Assembly: GCF_016865445.1 (NCBI RefSeq)
Contig: NZ_AP024412.1
Location: forward strand, 310,001-374,000
Direction of reading: 5' to 3'
Origin: Mariniplasma anaerobium
GTDB taxonomy: Bacteria; Bacillota_I; Bacilli_A; Acholeplasmatales; Acholeplasmataceae
DNA: 64,000 nucleotides
This document shows positions 9,524-18,588 of this stretch, piece by piece. Under the pieces are notes generated by a model. That model saw nothing but the letters and a program-made list of their open reading frames with translations. It was not told the origin of the DNA and searched no databases. The position numbers and the translations under genes were made by a program. Each line of letters starts with the position of its first letter. The stretch's first letter is position 1.

Positions 9524-10708
9524 ATGGCAAAGAAAAAATTTGAAAGAACAAAACCACACGTTAACGTTGGAACAATTGGTCACGTTGACCATGGTAAAAC
9601 TACTTTAACTGCTGCAATTACTACAGTATTAGCTGGAAAAGGATTAGCAGACATTAAAGATTATGCATCAATCGATAGTGCACCAGAAGAAAAAGAACGT
9701 GGTATTACAATTAATACAGCACACGTTGAATATGCTACAGAAGCTCGTCACTATGCACACGTTGACTGCCCAGGACATGCTGACTACGTAAAAAATATGA
9801 TTACTGGTGCTGCACAAATGGATGGCGGAATCTTAGTTGTATCTGCTGCAGATGGCCCTATGCCTCAAACTCGTGAACATATCTTACTTGCTGGTCAAGT
9901 TGGAGTACCTAAGTTAGTTGTTTTCTTAAACAAATGTGACATGGTAGATGACGAAGAACTTTTAGACTTAGTTGAAATGGAAGTTCGTGAATTATTATCA
10001 GAATATGATTTCCCAGGTGATGACATTCCTGTGATCCGTGGATCTGCACTTGGTGCATTAAACGGAGATCCAAAATGGATTGGAGCTATTGAAGAATTAA
10101 TGGAAGCTGTTGATACTTATATCGATACTCCAGTTCGTCAAACAGACAAACCATTCTTAATGCCAGTTGAAGATGTATTTACAATTACTGGACGTGGAAC
10201 AGTTGCTACAGGCCGTGTTGAACGTGGTCAAGTTAAAGTTGGAGACCAAGTAGAAATAGTTGGTTTAACAGATACTAAAACTACAGTTGTAACTGGTGTT
10301 GAAATGTTTAGAAAATTATTAGATTACGCAGAAGCTGGAGATAACATTGGTGCTTTATTAAGAGGTATCAACCGTGAACAAGTTGAACGTGGTCAAGTAT
10401 TAGCTAAACCTAAATCAGTTAATCCACACGCTAAGTTTGAAGCACAAGTATACGTTTTATCAAAAGAAGAAGGTGGACGTCATACAGCATTTTTCTCAAA
10501 CTATCGTCCTCAATTCTATTTCCGTACAACTGACGTAACAGGAGTTATTACACTTCAAGAAGGTACTGAAATGGTTATGCCTGGTGATAATACAGTTATG
10601 AACGTAGAATTAATTCATCCAATCGCTATCGAAGAAGGAACTAAGTTCTCAATTCGTGAAGGTGGACGTACTGTTGGTGCTGGTTCAGTAGTTAAAATTA
10701 TTGAATAG
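9524..10708 (+). CDS. tuf: Elongation factor Tu
   Basis: A 394-residue GTPase that delivers aminoacyl-tRNA to the ribosome. G1 is [12 protein letters not shown], followed by the switch-[15 protein letters not shown] and NKCDMVDD motifs and the C-terminal GRTVGAG. AGGAGG precedes the ATG by the usual distance. The 91-base gap after fusA is AT-rich and may carry a secondary promoter, but I see no clear -35/-10 pair. A terminator follows. Confidence 0.98.
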   Translation: MAKKKFERTKPHVNVGTIGHVDHGKTTLTAAITTVLAGKGLADIKDYASIDSAPEEKERGITINTAHVEYATEARHYAHVDCPGHADYVKNMITGAAQMDGGILVVSAADGPMPQTREHILLAGQVGVPKLVVFLNKCDMVDDEELLDLVEMEVRELLSEYDFPGDDIPVIRGSALGALNGDPKWIGAIEELMEAVDTYIDTPVRQTDKPFLMPVEDVFTITGRGTVATGRVERGQVKVGDQVEIVGLTDTKTTVVTGVEMFRKLLDYAEAGDNIGALLRGINREQVERGQVLAKPKSVNPHAKFEAQVYVLSKEEGGRHTAFFSNYRPQFYFRTTDVTGVITLQEGTEMVMPGDNTVMNVELIHPIAIEEGTKFSIREGGRTVGAGSVVKIIE

Positions 10709-10727
10709 TATTTAAAACAATAACTTA

Positions 10728-10752
10728 AAAGAGACGAAAGTCTCTTTTTTTA
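10728..10752 (+). terminator. Terminator of tuf
   Basis: AAAGAGAC and GTCTCTTT form an 8-bp stem closed by a GAAA tetraloop and run into a T-tract. Confidence 0.92.
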
Positions 10753-10790
10753 TGCACTTTTTTAAGGTAAAATAGATGTGAGAGGTTTAT

Positions 10791-11975
10791 ATGAATCCAA
10801 AGAAACTATATATCCTACAAGTAAGTATTCTTAATTTAGCAATGACCATGATGATGACAGCAGCAATCGTTTATAGAATTGATTTAGCTAAATTAGAACC
10901 ATATCAATTAATCTTATTAGGTACTGCGTTAGAGATTGCAGTCATTTTTTTTGAGATACCTACTGGCTTAGTAGCTGATAAGTATTCAAGGAAATTGAGC
11001 GTGATTATTGGATATTTTATTATTGGGCTAGGTTTTTTAGTCGAATTAGCAACCTTAAAATTCATATGGATATTTGTTGCACAAATTATTTGGGGATTTG
11101 GATATACCTTTATTTCTGGTGCACTTGATGCATGGGTTTCAGATGAAACGCATAATGAAAAAATAGAACATACATATATTAAGGCCAATACCGTTAGTAA
11201 AATTATGACCATTTTAGGTATTGCAGGTGCGTTTGCATTAGGTATTATTGATATCAGATTACCAATGCTTATTAGTGCAATATTATATTTTTTATTAAGT
11301 TTATCTTTGATAGTTGTGATGAAAGAAAAAGTCAAAAGAGAAAAACAAACACATTCTATGTTTGTTCAATTTAAAAAAGGATTAAAACATATCTTTAATC
11401 ATCCAATGTTAAAGATATTTGTAGTCACTGCATTTTTGTTAGGTCTTTATAGTGAGGGTATTGATCGCTTAGAAGAATTTATTATTCTAGATAAAGCTAG
11501 TTTAACTGTTTTTGGTCAACTTGATTCCATTTATGTAGTAAGTGCCATGCATATGATGATGGCAGTTTTAGGCTTTGTGATGTTGCTTATCATAAAACGA
11601 TTTGTTAAAGAAGGTATAAAAACATATCAATGGTTTTTAGGACTAACTCTTTTAATGAGTTTAGGATTATTATTGTTTGCGTATATGGTTAATCCATATA
11701 TCGCAATAGGTGGGTTCTTCTTTTTTAGGATGACAAGACAAGGACTAGATCCTCTATATACAAGCATACAAGCGCGTCAAATCCCTTCAAATATCAAAGC
11801 AACTGTTATGTCTACCTTTGGACAAATTGATGGTATAGGTCAAATATTTAGTGGGATTTTAATGACCACTTTAGCTTTTGTTTTAGGAACACAAGCAATT
11901 TTAACTGTTACAGCACTTATCCTTTTAGGAGTTGCGTATACTGTTGTGTTAATGATTAGAAAAATCAAAGTTTAA
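10791..11975 (+). CDS. Major facilitator superfamily transporter
   Basis: A 394-residue integral membrane protein with about twelve hydrophobic segments. After helix 2 it has the MFS signature-like loop GLVADKYSRKLS (typical G-x3-D-x2-G/S-R-R/K). A cytoplasmic loop rich in lysine (KEKVKREKQTHS) splits it in two halves at about residue 180. Substrate is not predictable; many relatives are annotated as drug or metabolite exporters. It is monocistronic, with GAGAGG as ribosome-binding site and its own terminator. Confidence 0.82.
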   Translation: MNPKKLYILQVSILNLAMTMMMTAAIVYRIDLAKLEPYQLILLGTALEIAVIFFEIPTGLVADKYSRKLSVIIGYFIIGLGFLVELATLKFIWIFVAQIIWGFGYTFISGALDAWVSDETHNEKIEHTYIKANTVSKIMTILGIAGAFALGIIDIRLPMLISAILYFLLSLSLIVVMKEKVKREKQTHSMFVQFKKGLKHIFNHPMLKIFVVTAFLLGLYSEGIDRLEEFIILDKASLTVFGQLDSIYVVSAMHMMMAVLGFVMLLIIKRFVKEGIKTYQWFLGLTLLMSLGLLLFAYMVNPYIAIGGFFFFRMTRQGLDPLYTSIQARQIPSNIKATVMSTFGQIDGIGQIFSGILMTTLAFVLGTQAILTVTALILLGVAYTVVLMIRKIKV

Positions 11976-12009
11976 TATAGGATATTTTTGAAATATGTTA
12001 AATGTTAAA

Positions 12010-12036
12010 GAAGAGGCTAAATTCCTCTTTTTTTTC
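12010..12036 (+). terminator. Terminator of the MFS gene
   Basis: AAGAGG and CCTCTT form a 6-bp stem with a 7-base loop, followed by a long T-run. Confidence 0.82.
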
Positions 12037-12079
12037 TTATTTTGTGATAAAATAGAAATATTCAAAGGATATGATGAAA

Positions 12080-12853
12080 ATGATTGTTGACACACATCTA
12101 CATCTAAATGTAGAAGACTATGATAAAGACTTAAATGAAGTAATTAAAAGAGCATTTGACAAAGGTATACAAAAGTTAATTGTTATAGGCATGGATGAAA
12201 AAACAAGCCTAAAAGCAATTAAAATCGCAGAAACATACGAGCATGTTTATGCTTCAGTAGGACTTCATCCTGGATATGTAGATGATAGTAATACTGATTT
12301 TATAGAATCACTATTAAATCATCCTAAAGTGGTTGCAATCGGTGAAACTGGCTTAGATCTATATTGGACAAAAGACAAAACAGATAGACAAATCGAAATG
12401 TTTATCGCACAAATTAAATTGTCAATTAAACATCAAATGCCTTTAATTATTCATACAAGAAATTCTTTTAATGAGGCTTATGAAACAATCAAACCTTATA
12501 AAGATAAAGCATTTGGCGTCTTTCATTGTTTTTCTTCAACAGTAAATGATGCTAAAAAAGCTGTTGATATTGGATTTTATATAGGTGTTGATGGACCCAT
12601 TACATTTAAGAATCCTAAAGATATACTACCTATCGTAGAGCAGATAGATTTAAAACATATTTTAGTAGAAACAGATAGTCCATATTTAGCACCAATGCCA
12701 TATCGTGGCAAAAGAAATGAACCAAGTTATCTATTTGAGGTTGTTAAAAAGATTGCAGAAATCAAAAACTTATCAGTTGAAGATGTCAGCAACATAACAA
12801 CTCAAAATGCATATAAACTATTTCATATAGGAGGAAATAATCATGAAACATAA
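12080..12853 (+). CDS. tatD: TatD family metal-dependent hydrolase
   Basis: A 257-residue TIM-barrel nuclease/hydrolase of the TatD family (3'-5' DNase or RNase activity in characterised members). Metal ligands are seen in order: DTHLHLN at residues 4-10, GETGLDLYW, IIHTR, FHCFSS, and ETDSPYLAP. Three in-frame ATGs exist (12071, 12074, 12080). AAAGGA at 12064-12069 is too close to the first, and the third gives the usual family start MIVDTH, so 12080 was chosen. The 3' end overlaps the next gene by 11 bases. Confidence 0.9.
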   Translation: MIVDTHLHLNVEDYDKDLNEVIKRAFDKGIQKLIVIGMDEKTSLKAIKIAETYEHVYASVGLHPGYVDDSNTDFIESLLNHPKVVAIGETGLDLYWTKDKTDRQIEMFIAQIKLSIKHQMPLIIHTRNSFNEAYETIKPYKDKAFGVFHCFSSTVNDAKKAVDIGFYIGVDGPITFKNPKDILPIVEQIDLKHILVETDSPYLAPMPYRGKRNEPSYLFEVVKKIAEIKNLSVEDVSNITTQNAYKLFHIGGNNHET

Positions 12854-13946
12854 AAAAATATTATTAAGCATTTTAACTTTACTACTTACTCTATCACTCA
12901 TTGGATGTACATTACAGACTAGAGCTGATGTTTTATATGAATCTCCATCAACTTATGAACAACTAAGAATTGATATGATTGCAGAAGTAGAACCATCAGT
13001 AGTTGCAGTTATGACTGAAACTGGTCATGGATCTGGAATTATATATAAATCTGAGTTAGTGACTTCAGAAGATCCTGAAGAAGTTATAGAAGAAGGATTA
13101 ACAAGATACTATATTTTGACTAACTATCATGTTGTTGAAGATGGTGGAGAAATGAAAATTCATTTTGGAGTTGGTCAAGATGATATTGATGTTGTTGATT
13201 TCCAAGGATATGAACTTTTTGATATAGCAGTTGTTAGAATTGAAACAACAAGAGAACTTAGAGTACATCATGTTGGACCAATTGATGATAATACAATTAC
13301 AGAAATTATCAAAGGTCAAGATGTTTTTGCAATTGGTTCTCCACAAGACTTAGATAAATTTAACTATGTAACTTCAGGTGTTGTGAGTTTAACAACATAT
13401 GCTTATAATGGTATTCCTGGCCTAGCTCTTATGCATGATGCAGAATTAAATCCAGGCAATAGTGGTGGTCCCTTATTTAATCTAAATGGAGATTTAATAG
13501 GTATTAATGTTGCTAAAGTTGCAGATATTCCAACCGTAGATGGAACGATTGCAGCTGAAGGATTAAACTATTCATTAAATATCAATAAGATAGCTCCAAC
13601 AATTAGAAATTTTGCTGAAGCAAACTATGAAGCAGTTGTAAGAAAACCTCGCTTAGGTGTGACTATACAAGAAATAGATACATTCTTATTAGAAAATGAT
13701 GCTTCTTTACTTCCAGTTGACCCTGTTGGTGTTGTAATCGTAGGATTTGATTTAACAAGAAATGCATACCTACAATTAGAAGAATTTGATTTGATTATTG
13801 AAATGAATGGTATCGCTATTACTGAGATAGCAGATCTTGCAGCACAATTAGAAGATGCAGAATTTGGTGATGTACATGAACTTAAAGTATTAAGAAATGT
13901 TGATGGCATTTTCCAAGAATTCACTGTAAGCATTATATTATCATGA
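12843..13946 (+). CDS. HtrA/DegP-type serine protease, lipoprotein
   Basis: A 367-residue extracytoplasmic quality-control protease. A signal peptide ends in the lipobox LIGC (C22), so it should be lipid-anchored. The trypsin-like triad is H96 (NYHVVED), D127 (FDIAVV) and S207 (NPGNSGGPL). A C-terminal PDZ-like domain starts near residue 270 (KPRLGVTIQEID). Instead of a transmembrane anchor, as in B. subtilis HtrA, it uses lipidation, which fits a wall-less cell. GGAGG lies inside the end of tatD, so the two are co-translated. Confidence 0.9.
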   Translation: MKHKKILLSILTLLLTLSLIGCTLQTRADVLYESPSTYEQLRIDMIAEVEPSVVAVMTETGHGSGIIYKSELVTSEDPEEVIEEGLTRYYILTNYHVVEDGGEMKIHFGVGQDDIDVVDFQGYELFDIAVVRIETTRELRVHHVGPIDDNTITEIIKGQDVFAIGSPQDLDKFNYVTSGVVSLTTYAYNGIPGLALMHDAELNPGNSGGPLFNLNGDLIGINVAKVADIPTVDGTIAAEGLNYSLNINKIAPTIRNFAEANYEAVVRKPRLGVTIQEIDTFLLENDASLLPVDPVGVVIVGFDLTRNAYLQLEEFDLIIEMNGIAITEIADLAAQLEDAEFGDVHELKVLRNVDGIFQEFTVSIILS

Positions 13947-14404
13947 TAAGTAAAAAAACATTCGATAAATGTTTAGAAAAAGGCATTACAATGGCATTTG
14001 CTGAAAGTATGACAGGAGGAGCTTTAACCTATGAAATGGTTAAATATCCAAATGCATCTAAGGTTGTTATAGGTAGTGTCATATCATATCAAAGAAAAAT
14101 TAAAGAACAATTATTAAACGTTGATGCAAAAGTTATAGATGAGTATTCAATAGTAAGCAAGGAAGTTTCTAATCAAATGGCTTTAGGTATTTTCGATCAA
14201 ACTCAGGCAGAGCTTTGTATTTCTATTACTGGAAATGCTGGACCTACCTATGAAAAGAACACTGAAAAACTAGAAGCATTTATCACTATTTTATATCAAC
14301 AAAAATATACGAATTATCATCTGATTTTTAAGAATCAACAAAGAGAAAAAAACATAAGAGATTCAATAGATTTTATTTATCAAAAGGTATATGAAATCAT
14401 TTAA
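13943..14404 (+). CDS. pncC: CinA C-terminal domain protein (nicotinamide-nucleotide amidohydrolase-like)
   Basis: A 153-residue stand-alone CinA C-terminal domain. The family motif AESMTGGALTYEMV is at about residues 20-33, and SITGNAGPTYEK corresponds to the usual TGxAGP. In characterised members this domain deamidates NMN to NaMN in pyridine-nucleotide recycling. It overlaps the HtrA stop by 4 bases (ATGA). The sequence is somewhat divergent, so activity is family-level inference. Confidence 0.8.
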   Translation: MISKKTFDKCLEKGITMAFAESMTGGALTYEMVKYPNASKVVIGSVISYQRKIKEQLLNVDAKVIDEYSIVSKEVSNQMALGIFDQTQAELCISITGNAGPTYEKNTEKLEAFITILYQQKYTNYHLIFKNQQREKNIRDSIDFIYQKVYEII

Positions 14405-14423
14405 AAAAATATAAAGGATATTA

Positions 14424-14452
14424 TTGTAATATATCTAATATTATGATATAAT
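14424..14452 (+). promoter_or_regulatory. rpsF-ssb-rpsR promoter
   Basis: TTGTAA, a 17-base spacer and TATAAT, with an extended -10 (TGaTATAAT). The leader to rpsF is about 57 bases and contains a small GTCTT/AAGAC hairpin near 14477-14490, which might belong to an S6:S18-type control element; I could not identify the conserved binding box. Confidence 0.75.
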
Positions 14453-14515
14453 TATTTGGCGTAAGATATAATCCTTGTCTTATCAAAGACCATAGACCAG
14501 AAGGAGGTGGAACAG

Positions 14516-14803
14516 ATGAAAAAATACGAAGTTATGTATATCATCCGTCCAACTGTAGAGAGCGAGAACATCAAGCAAATTGTTAATCATTTTAACGAAA
14601 TATTTGTAAATTTCAATAGTGAAGTTCTTGAACTTAAAGAGTTGGGGCTAAAAGACTTAGCTTATGAGATCGATCATCATAAAAAAGGCTATTACGTTTG
14701 GTTGCTTGCAAATGCAACTCCAGAAGCAATTGCTGAATTTAACCGTGTCGTAAGAATTACTGAAACGGTCATTCGATTTATCGTTGTAAAGGAAGGCGAA
14801 TAA
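14516..14803 (+). CDS. rpsF: 30S ribosomal protein S6
   Basis: A 95-residue small-subunit protein that pairs with S18 on the platform. It begins [12 protein letters not shown] and contains [21 protein letters not shown], the S6 core. The start is ATG 14516, placed after a strong AAGGAGGTGG; the in-frame GTG at 14507 is inside that site. First gene of the conserved rpsF-ssb-rpsR operon. Confidence 0.97.
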   Translation: MKKYEVMYIIRPTVESENIKQIVNHFNEIFVNFNSEVLELKELGLKDLAYEIDHHKKGYYVWLLANATPEAIAEFNRVVRITETVIRFIVVKEGE

Positions 14804-14804
14804 T

Positions 14805-15251
14805 ATGATTAATAGAGTTGTTTTAGTGGGAAGAATCACAAAAGATCCTGAACTTAAATCTACACAATCAAATATTAATTTCGTAAACTTTACGCTTGCT
14901 GTAAATCGTCAATTTACAGACCAATCAGGTGAAAGACAAGCTGACTTCATACAATGTATTGTGTGGAGACGACAAGCAGACAATTTAGCACGCTTTATAA
15001 AAAAAGGTGCACTTTTAGGTGTGGAAGGCCGTATTCAAACAGGAAAGTATGAAGCGGACGGAATCACACGTTATACAACTGATGTTGTTTGTGACTCTGT
15101 ACAGTTTTTAGAAAACAAAGGTGATTCATCATCTTCATCTAATGACAGAACAGAATCAACATACACTGACGATAGTCATAACGAAAAAGACAGTGACGAG
15201 TTTTATGAAACATCAAAACAACTTGCTGCTGAAGAAGATCTACCATTTTAA
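14805..15251 (+). CDS. ssb: Single-stranded DNA-binding protein
   Basis: A 148-residue protein with the N-terminal OB-fold ([58 protein letters not shown]). An acidic low-complexity linker follows, and then the partner-binding C-terminal tip EEDLPF. It binds and protects ssDNA and recruits repair and replication proteins through that tip. It starts one base after the rpsF stop, the standard arrangement. Confidence 0.97.
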   Translation: MINRVVLVGRITKDPELKSTQSNINFVNFTLAVNRQFTDQSGERQADFIQCIVWRRQADNLARFIKKGALLGVEGRIQTGKYEADGITRYTTDVVCDSVQFLENKGDSSSSSNDRTESTYTDDSHNEKDSDEFYETSKQLAAEEDLPF

Positions 15252-15262
15252 GGAGGAAGAAC

Positions 15263-15502
15263 ATGCAAAACAATAATAGACGTGGCGGTTTTAAAAGACG
15301 TAAAAAAGTTTGTTACTTTACACAAAATAAAGTTCAACATATAGATTTTAAGGATGTTGAGTTATTAAGACGTTTTATTACAGACCGCGGTAAGATATTA
15401 CCAAGACGTGTTACTGGCACAACAGCTAAATGGCAACGCCCATTAGCAGTAGCTATTAAAAGAGCACGCCATATGGCATTACTACCATTTGTTAAAGACT
15501 AA
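15263..15502 (+). CDS. rpsR: 30S ribosomal protein S18
   Basis: A 79-residue S6 partner. [20 protein letters not shown], then [18 protein letters not shown] and [11 protein letters not shown] are all conserved S18 signatures. AAGGAGG is upstream. Its terminator is followed immediately by an insertion sequence, which separates it from gdpP-rplI-dnaB; in many Firmicutes these two clusters are near each other. Confidence 0.97.
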   Translation: MQNNNRRGGFKRRKKVCYFTQNKVQHIDFKDVELLRRFITDRGKILPRRVTGTTAKWQRPLAVAIKRARHMALLPFVKD

Positions 15503-15517
15503 TAAAAAAAACAAACA

Positions 15518-15547
15518 AAAAGTGTTGCATTTGCAACACTTTTTTTA
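15518..15547 (+). terminator. Terminator of rpsR
   Basis: AAAAAGTGTTGC pairs with GCAACACTTTTT around an ATTT loop, followed by Ts. The end of its T-tract is part of the 8-bp target site TTTATTTG duplicated by the ISL3 insertion. Confidence 0.92.
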
Positions 15548-15551
15548 TTTG

Positions 15552-15605
15552 AGTTATGTAAAAAGGATGGTGGCTAAAGATAGGCTGTCCAAAAGGTGGT
15601 GGCAG
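15552..15605 (+). repeat. Left terminal inverted repeat of the ISL3 element
   Basis: Contains TGTAAAAAGGATGGTGGC, then GGCTGTCCAAAA and GGTGGTGGC. It matches the complement of the right end with a few gaps. Confidence 0.75.
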
Positions 15606-15643
15606 AGCACCATTTATTTTAAAGGGTCTTTTAGGTTTAAAAA

Positions 15644-15704
15644 GAAGACCTCTTCTTATGCTACAATTATAGTGTCTAGCTAAATAGTAGAAAGAGAGGT
15701 CTTC
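15644..15704 (+). promoter_or_regulatory. Internal transposase promoter and read-through-sensing hairpin
   Basis: GAAGACCTCT (15644-15653) is the exact complement of AGAGGTCTTC (15695-15704), the latter containing the transposase ribosome-binding site and ending next to the ATG. An extended -10 (TGcTACAAT, hexamer 15662-15667) lies between the arms. Transcripts made from it would lack the first arm and be translatable, while read-through RNA from outside would hide the ribosome-binding site. Confidence 0.65.
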
Positions 15705-17000
15705 ATGAATGATGATACCATAAAACTACTTAATCTCGAACATATCGATCATTTAATTGAATCGATAAGTTCTATTTCTTTAGAAGGTCTAATTGAGATG
15801 CATATTAAACTTTTTAAGTCTCCTCAAACATGCCCAAATTGTCTGAATGAGACTGAGCGTTTCCATAGTTTCAGAATTAGATCTATTACCCATAGTGTTC
15901 TCATAGACAAGAAGTATCTTCTTATCTATTATGCTAGAAGATATAAATGTCTATGCTGTGGGAAAGTCTTTTATGAAAAAAATCCTTTTTCTAAAAGATA
16001 TGAATCTATATCAACGTACACTAAATTATCTATTTTAGAACATTTAAAAGATTATACACATACCTTTACTTCTGCAGCTAATGCTTACTTTGTTTCTAAA
16101 CAGTCAGTTATCAACATCTTTGATCATTTTGTCGAGGCCAGGAGAAGACTTCTTCCAGAAGTTATTTGTATGGATGAGTTCTATACTTCAAAAGTCTCAA
16201 AATATAAGTATGCTTGCGTCCTTTTTGATTTTAGGAATCATAAACTTATTGATATTTATCCAACAAGGCATAAAAATTACTTGATTAAAGTTTTTTCAAG
16301 ATTTCCCAAAGCTGAGAAGATTCGTGTAAAGGCATTTGTTATTGATATGTGGCCATCTTACAAGGAAGTTATTGAACGGGCGTTTCCTCATGCTTTAATT
16401 GCTGTAGACTCATTTCATATCATTAGAAACTTAAATGAGGCGATACGCCATATAAGAATTGAAGTCATGAATAAATATAAATCACACAAAAGTAATCCAA
16501 TACATGAGGATATGTATTATTATATGCTAAAGAAGTTTCACTATTTTTTTCTTAAAAACTACGAGAATATTTTTGATGGAAAGATTCGTATACAAAAACT
16601 TCAAACCTCTTGGCATAAATCTACAATTCTTGATTACTTATTATCCATAGATGATATACTCAAATCTGCTTATCGTCTAAAAGAGAGATATCAAGAATTT
16701 AACTTAACCGCAGAGTATGAAACTTGTGATGAAGAACTTGACGATCTTATACGTCTGTTTAAAAATCACGATCATCGACTGTTCAGGGATTTTGGAAAGA
16801 TGATTCAACGATGGAAAATTGAGATCAAAAATTCTTTTTATAGGGTGGACAATAGACGACTTTCAAATGGTCCTATTGAGGGTGTTAATTCAAGAATAAA
16901 AACAGTCATCAAATCTTCAAATGGTATTAAAAACTTTTATAGATTAAGAAACCGCTTAATTTTCTCCATTAATAAAGATGTTCCCATTAAATTAAAATAA
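15705..17000 (+). CDS. ISL3 family transposase
   Basis: A 431-residue DDE transposase. An N-terminal zinc ribbon is visible (CPNCLNETERFHSF at about residue 43, RYKCLCCGKVFYEKNPF at about 82), then a helix-turn-helix (SAANAYFVSKQSVINIFDHF), and the catalytic core with CMDEF, VIDMWPSY and the C-terminal NGPIEGVNSRIKTV, whose glutamate completes the triad. Length is normal for the family and no frame break is seen. Start with GAGAGG in the hairpin arm described separately. Confidence 0.93.
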   Translation: MNDDTIKLLNLEHIDHLIESISSISLEGLIEMHIKLFKSPQTCPNCLNETERFHSFRIRSITHSVLIDKKYLLIYYARRYKCLCCGKVFYEKNPFSKRYESISTYTKLSILEHLKDYTHTFTSAANAYFVSKQSVINIFDHFVEARRRLLPEVICMDEFYTSKVSKYKYACVLFDFRNHKLIDIYPTRHKNYLIKVFSRFPKAEKIRVKAFVIDMWPSYKEVIERAFPHALIAVDSFHIIRNLNEAIRHIRIEVMNKYKSHKSNPIHEDMYYYMLKKFHYFFLKNYENIFDGKIRIQKLQTSWHKSTILDYLLSIDDILKSAYRLKERYQEFNLTAEYETCDEELDDLIRLFKNHDHRLFRDFGKMIQRWKIEIKNSFYRVDNRRLSNGPIEGVNSRIKTVIKSSNGIKNFYRLRNRLIFSINKDVPIKLK

Positions 17001-17023
17001 TTATCATGTTTAGCTAGAAAAAT

Positions 17024-17054
17024 AGCACCTGAAGTTTTCACTTCAAGTGCTTTT
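17024..17054 (+). terminator. Terminator of the ISL3 transposase
   Basis: AGCACCTGAAGT pairs with ACTTCAAGTGCT around a TTTTC loop and is followed by TTTATTT. It lies inside the element. Confidence 0.75.
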
Positions 17055-17057
17055 ATT

Positions 17058-17146
17058 TCTCTGCCACCACCTATTTTACAGCGGTGTTTTGCCACCATAT
17101 TTTGGACAGCGGTTTTCTTACTTGCCACCATCTATTTTACAGGGCC
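17058..17146 (-). repeat. Right terminal region of the ISL3 element with three GGTGGC-type repeats
   Basis: Read on the minus strand it runs GGCCCTGTAAAATAG, GATGGTGGC, GCTGTCCAAAATATGGTGGC and finally GGTGGTGGCAGAG. The iterated GGTGGC units may be transposase-binding sites. Confidence 0.7.
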
Positions 17147-17171
17147 TTTATTTGTTTTAAAATTCAATTAA

Positions 17172-17579
17172 TTATGATTCTTTATGGTTGATCATGTCGT
17201 TAAGTTGATCAACTTCTTTTTTATATTTTTTAGAGACGATATAAAATACAATACCATAAATAATACCTACAAAGATAAATACAATATAAATAAACGATGA
17301 AAATCTAAATAAAGCTGTTCCATAAACATTTCTAATCACAAGAATAGCTGGGATTAATACTAAATATCCAATGATTGCGTGTATAAGACCATTACCTTCC
17401 TCTAGCTTAAATAACCATATACTAAAAGATAAGAAGATAGAAACGATGAATATGCCATAAGAGACCAGAGCAAAAGGCATTTTCAAATCTGTTCTTCTAT
17501 AAACGATAATAGATAGTATCAGAAACAAAAGACTCATAAAGAAAAAACTTTTTAGGTATATATCTGCATATTTTTTCAT
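17172..17579 (-). CDS. DUF3021 family membrane protein
   Basis: A 135-residue protein with four hydrophobic segments and a short charged C-terminus (KKYKKEVDQLNDMI). Size, topology and the 4-base overlap (ATGA) with the upstream LytTR gene match the DUF3021 partners that accompany small LytTR regulators in Firmicutes. The partner may act as a membrane anti-activator or sensor; that is known only by analogy. Confidence 0.78.
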   Translation of the reverse strand: MKKYADIYLKSFFFMSLLFLILSIIVYRRTDLKMPFALVSYGIFIVSIFLSFSIWLFKLEEGNGLIHAIIGYLVLIPAILVIRNVYGTALFRFSSFIYIVFIFVGIIYGIVFYIVSKKYKKEVDQLNDMINHKES

Positions 17580-18022
17580 GTGTTTTGACCTCCTAGTTTT
17601 TCTTTTAGTTTACTCACATACAATCTTGAAATCATAACTCGATCATCATTGTCTAATCTTGCTTCCATGCGGCCATTGATAAAAGATTTAAATTTAACAA
17701 TCTTTTTTGTATTTACAATCGTGCTTTTATTTACTCTTAAAAAAGGTGTAAAAGCTAATTTCTCTTCAAGTTGATATAGTTTTTGATCGATATTGTATAC
17801 ATCTTGTTTTGTATAGACAAATACTTGATGACCAAGTGCATCAATATAATAAATATCATGAGGATCTAATTGAAAGAATTGGTCATCTTTTTTGCATACT
17901 AAATGAAGATTGTAATAAGTTAAAGCATTTTTAATCTCTTCAACTTTTTCATCTTCATTTTGGCATTTGATTATAATTTCAATTTCTTTTTGGTTTTTGT
18001 CTTTTACAATCGTCAATTTCAT
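17576..18022 (-). CDS. LytTR-type DNA-binding response regulator, no receiver domain
   Basis: A 148-residue transcription factor. The C-terminal half is a LytTR domain (DIYYIDALGHQVFVYT; FLRVNKSTIVNTKKIVKF; MISRLYVSKLKEKL). The N-terminal ~45 residues are not a phosphoreceiver. It is sandwiched in a three-gene operon, sharing single-base or 4-base overlaps with both neighbours. LytTR proteins bind paired direct repeats; the targets are probably the operon's own promoter region. Confidence 0.88.
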   Translation of the reverse strand: MKLTIVKDKNQKEIEIIIKCQNEDEKVEEIKNALTYYNLHLVCKKDDQFFQLDPHDIYYIDALGHQVFVYTKQDVYNIDQKLYQLEEKLAFTPFLRVNKSTIVNTKKIVKFKSFINGRMEARLDNDDRVMISRLYVSKLKEKLGGQNT

Positions 18023-18564
18023 TAAATTTCCTCTTCATATACTTGAACTAAATCTATAATATTTGTTAACTCTAAGTTTACTTTTTCTAGTAAGACAAGT
18101 CTATAAGTTATGATATCAGTAATATTTTGTTTCACTTCAGATTTTTCATCTTCAGTTAAAGTATCATATTGACCTTCTATAGCGATAAATTCATCTTTCA
18201 TAAGATCAAATGTATTTATAAATAATCTTCTATATGTTTTGATTTCACCCATTGATAATTTAATGTAGATTAAATCTTTTCTAGAAAGTTCTACTTCATT
18301 AGCTTCAATATAGGCTTTAAGAGTTTCAATGGTTTCAAGATTTTCTTGTATTAATGCTTTTTGTATATCAATTTCTGATTTCAAATCTGTGAAAATAGAA
18401 TCTATTGTCGCAACATCTTGTTCATCAATTTGTTGTGAAATTAATTGTACTTCGCCATTTAGACTAGATAAATCTGTTTCAGATGTTTTTAATGTTAGAC
18501 CTACAAAAACTAATGCTGATAAAATAAATATTGATAAACCAACATATAATAATTTCGTTTTCAT
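18022..18564 (-). CDS. Membrane-anchored coiled-coil protein of unknown function
   Basis: I do not recognise a family. It has 180 residues, with one N-terminal hydrophobic segment (residues 5-26) followed by an outside region rich in E, I, L and K with coiled-coil spacing (residues 30-90 and 100-175). The start is ATG 18564, because AAGGAGGTGAT lies just upstream; the in-frame ATG at 18582 precedes the ribosome-binding site. Its stop TAA overlaps the LytTR ATG by one base. It may be the sensed or regulated component of the LytTR unit. Confidence 0.7.
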   Translation of the reverse strand: MKTKLLYVGLSIFILSALVFVGLTLKTSETDLSSLNGEVQLISQQIDEQDVATIDSIFTDLKSEIDIQKALIQENLETIETLKAYIEANEVELSRKDLIYIKLSMGEIKTYRRLFINTFDLMKDEFIAIEGQYDTLTEDEKSEVKQNITDIITYRLVLLEKVNLELTNIIDLVQVYEEEI

Positions 18565-18588
18565 ATCAATCACCTCCTTCATGCTTGT

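Larger units (their letters stand above)
15552..17146 (+). mobile_element. ISL3-family insertion sequence, intact, about 1595 bp
   Basis: The element is bounded by direct repeats TTTATTTG at 15544-15551 and 17147-17154; an 8-bp target duplication is the expected size for ISL3. Imperfect terminal inverted repeats share TGTAAAA, GATGGTGGC and GCTGTCCAAAA in the same order. One transposase gene of full length lies inside. The intact duplication and open frame point to recent insertion. The outermost five bases differ between ends (AGTTA versus GGCCC). Confidence 0.88.

Noticed and set aside
15489-15683. 64-codon frame across the rpsR terminator and IS left end
   Set aside because: Crosses a strong terminator and the IS boundary, has basic low-complexity content and no family resemblance.
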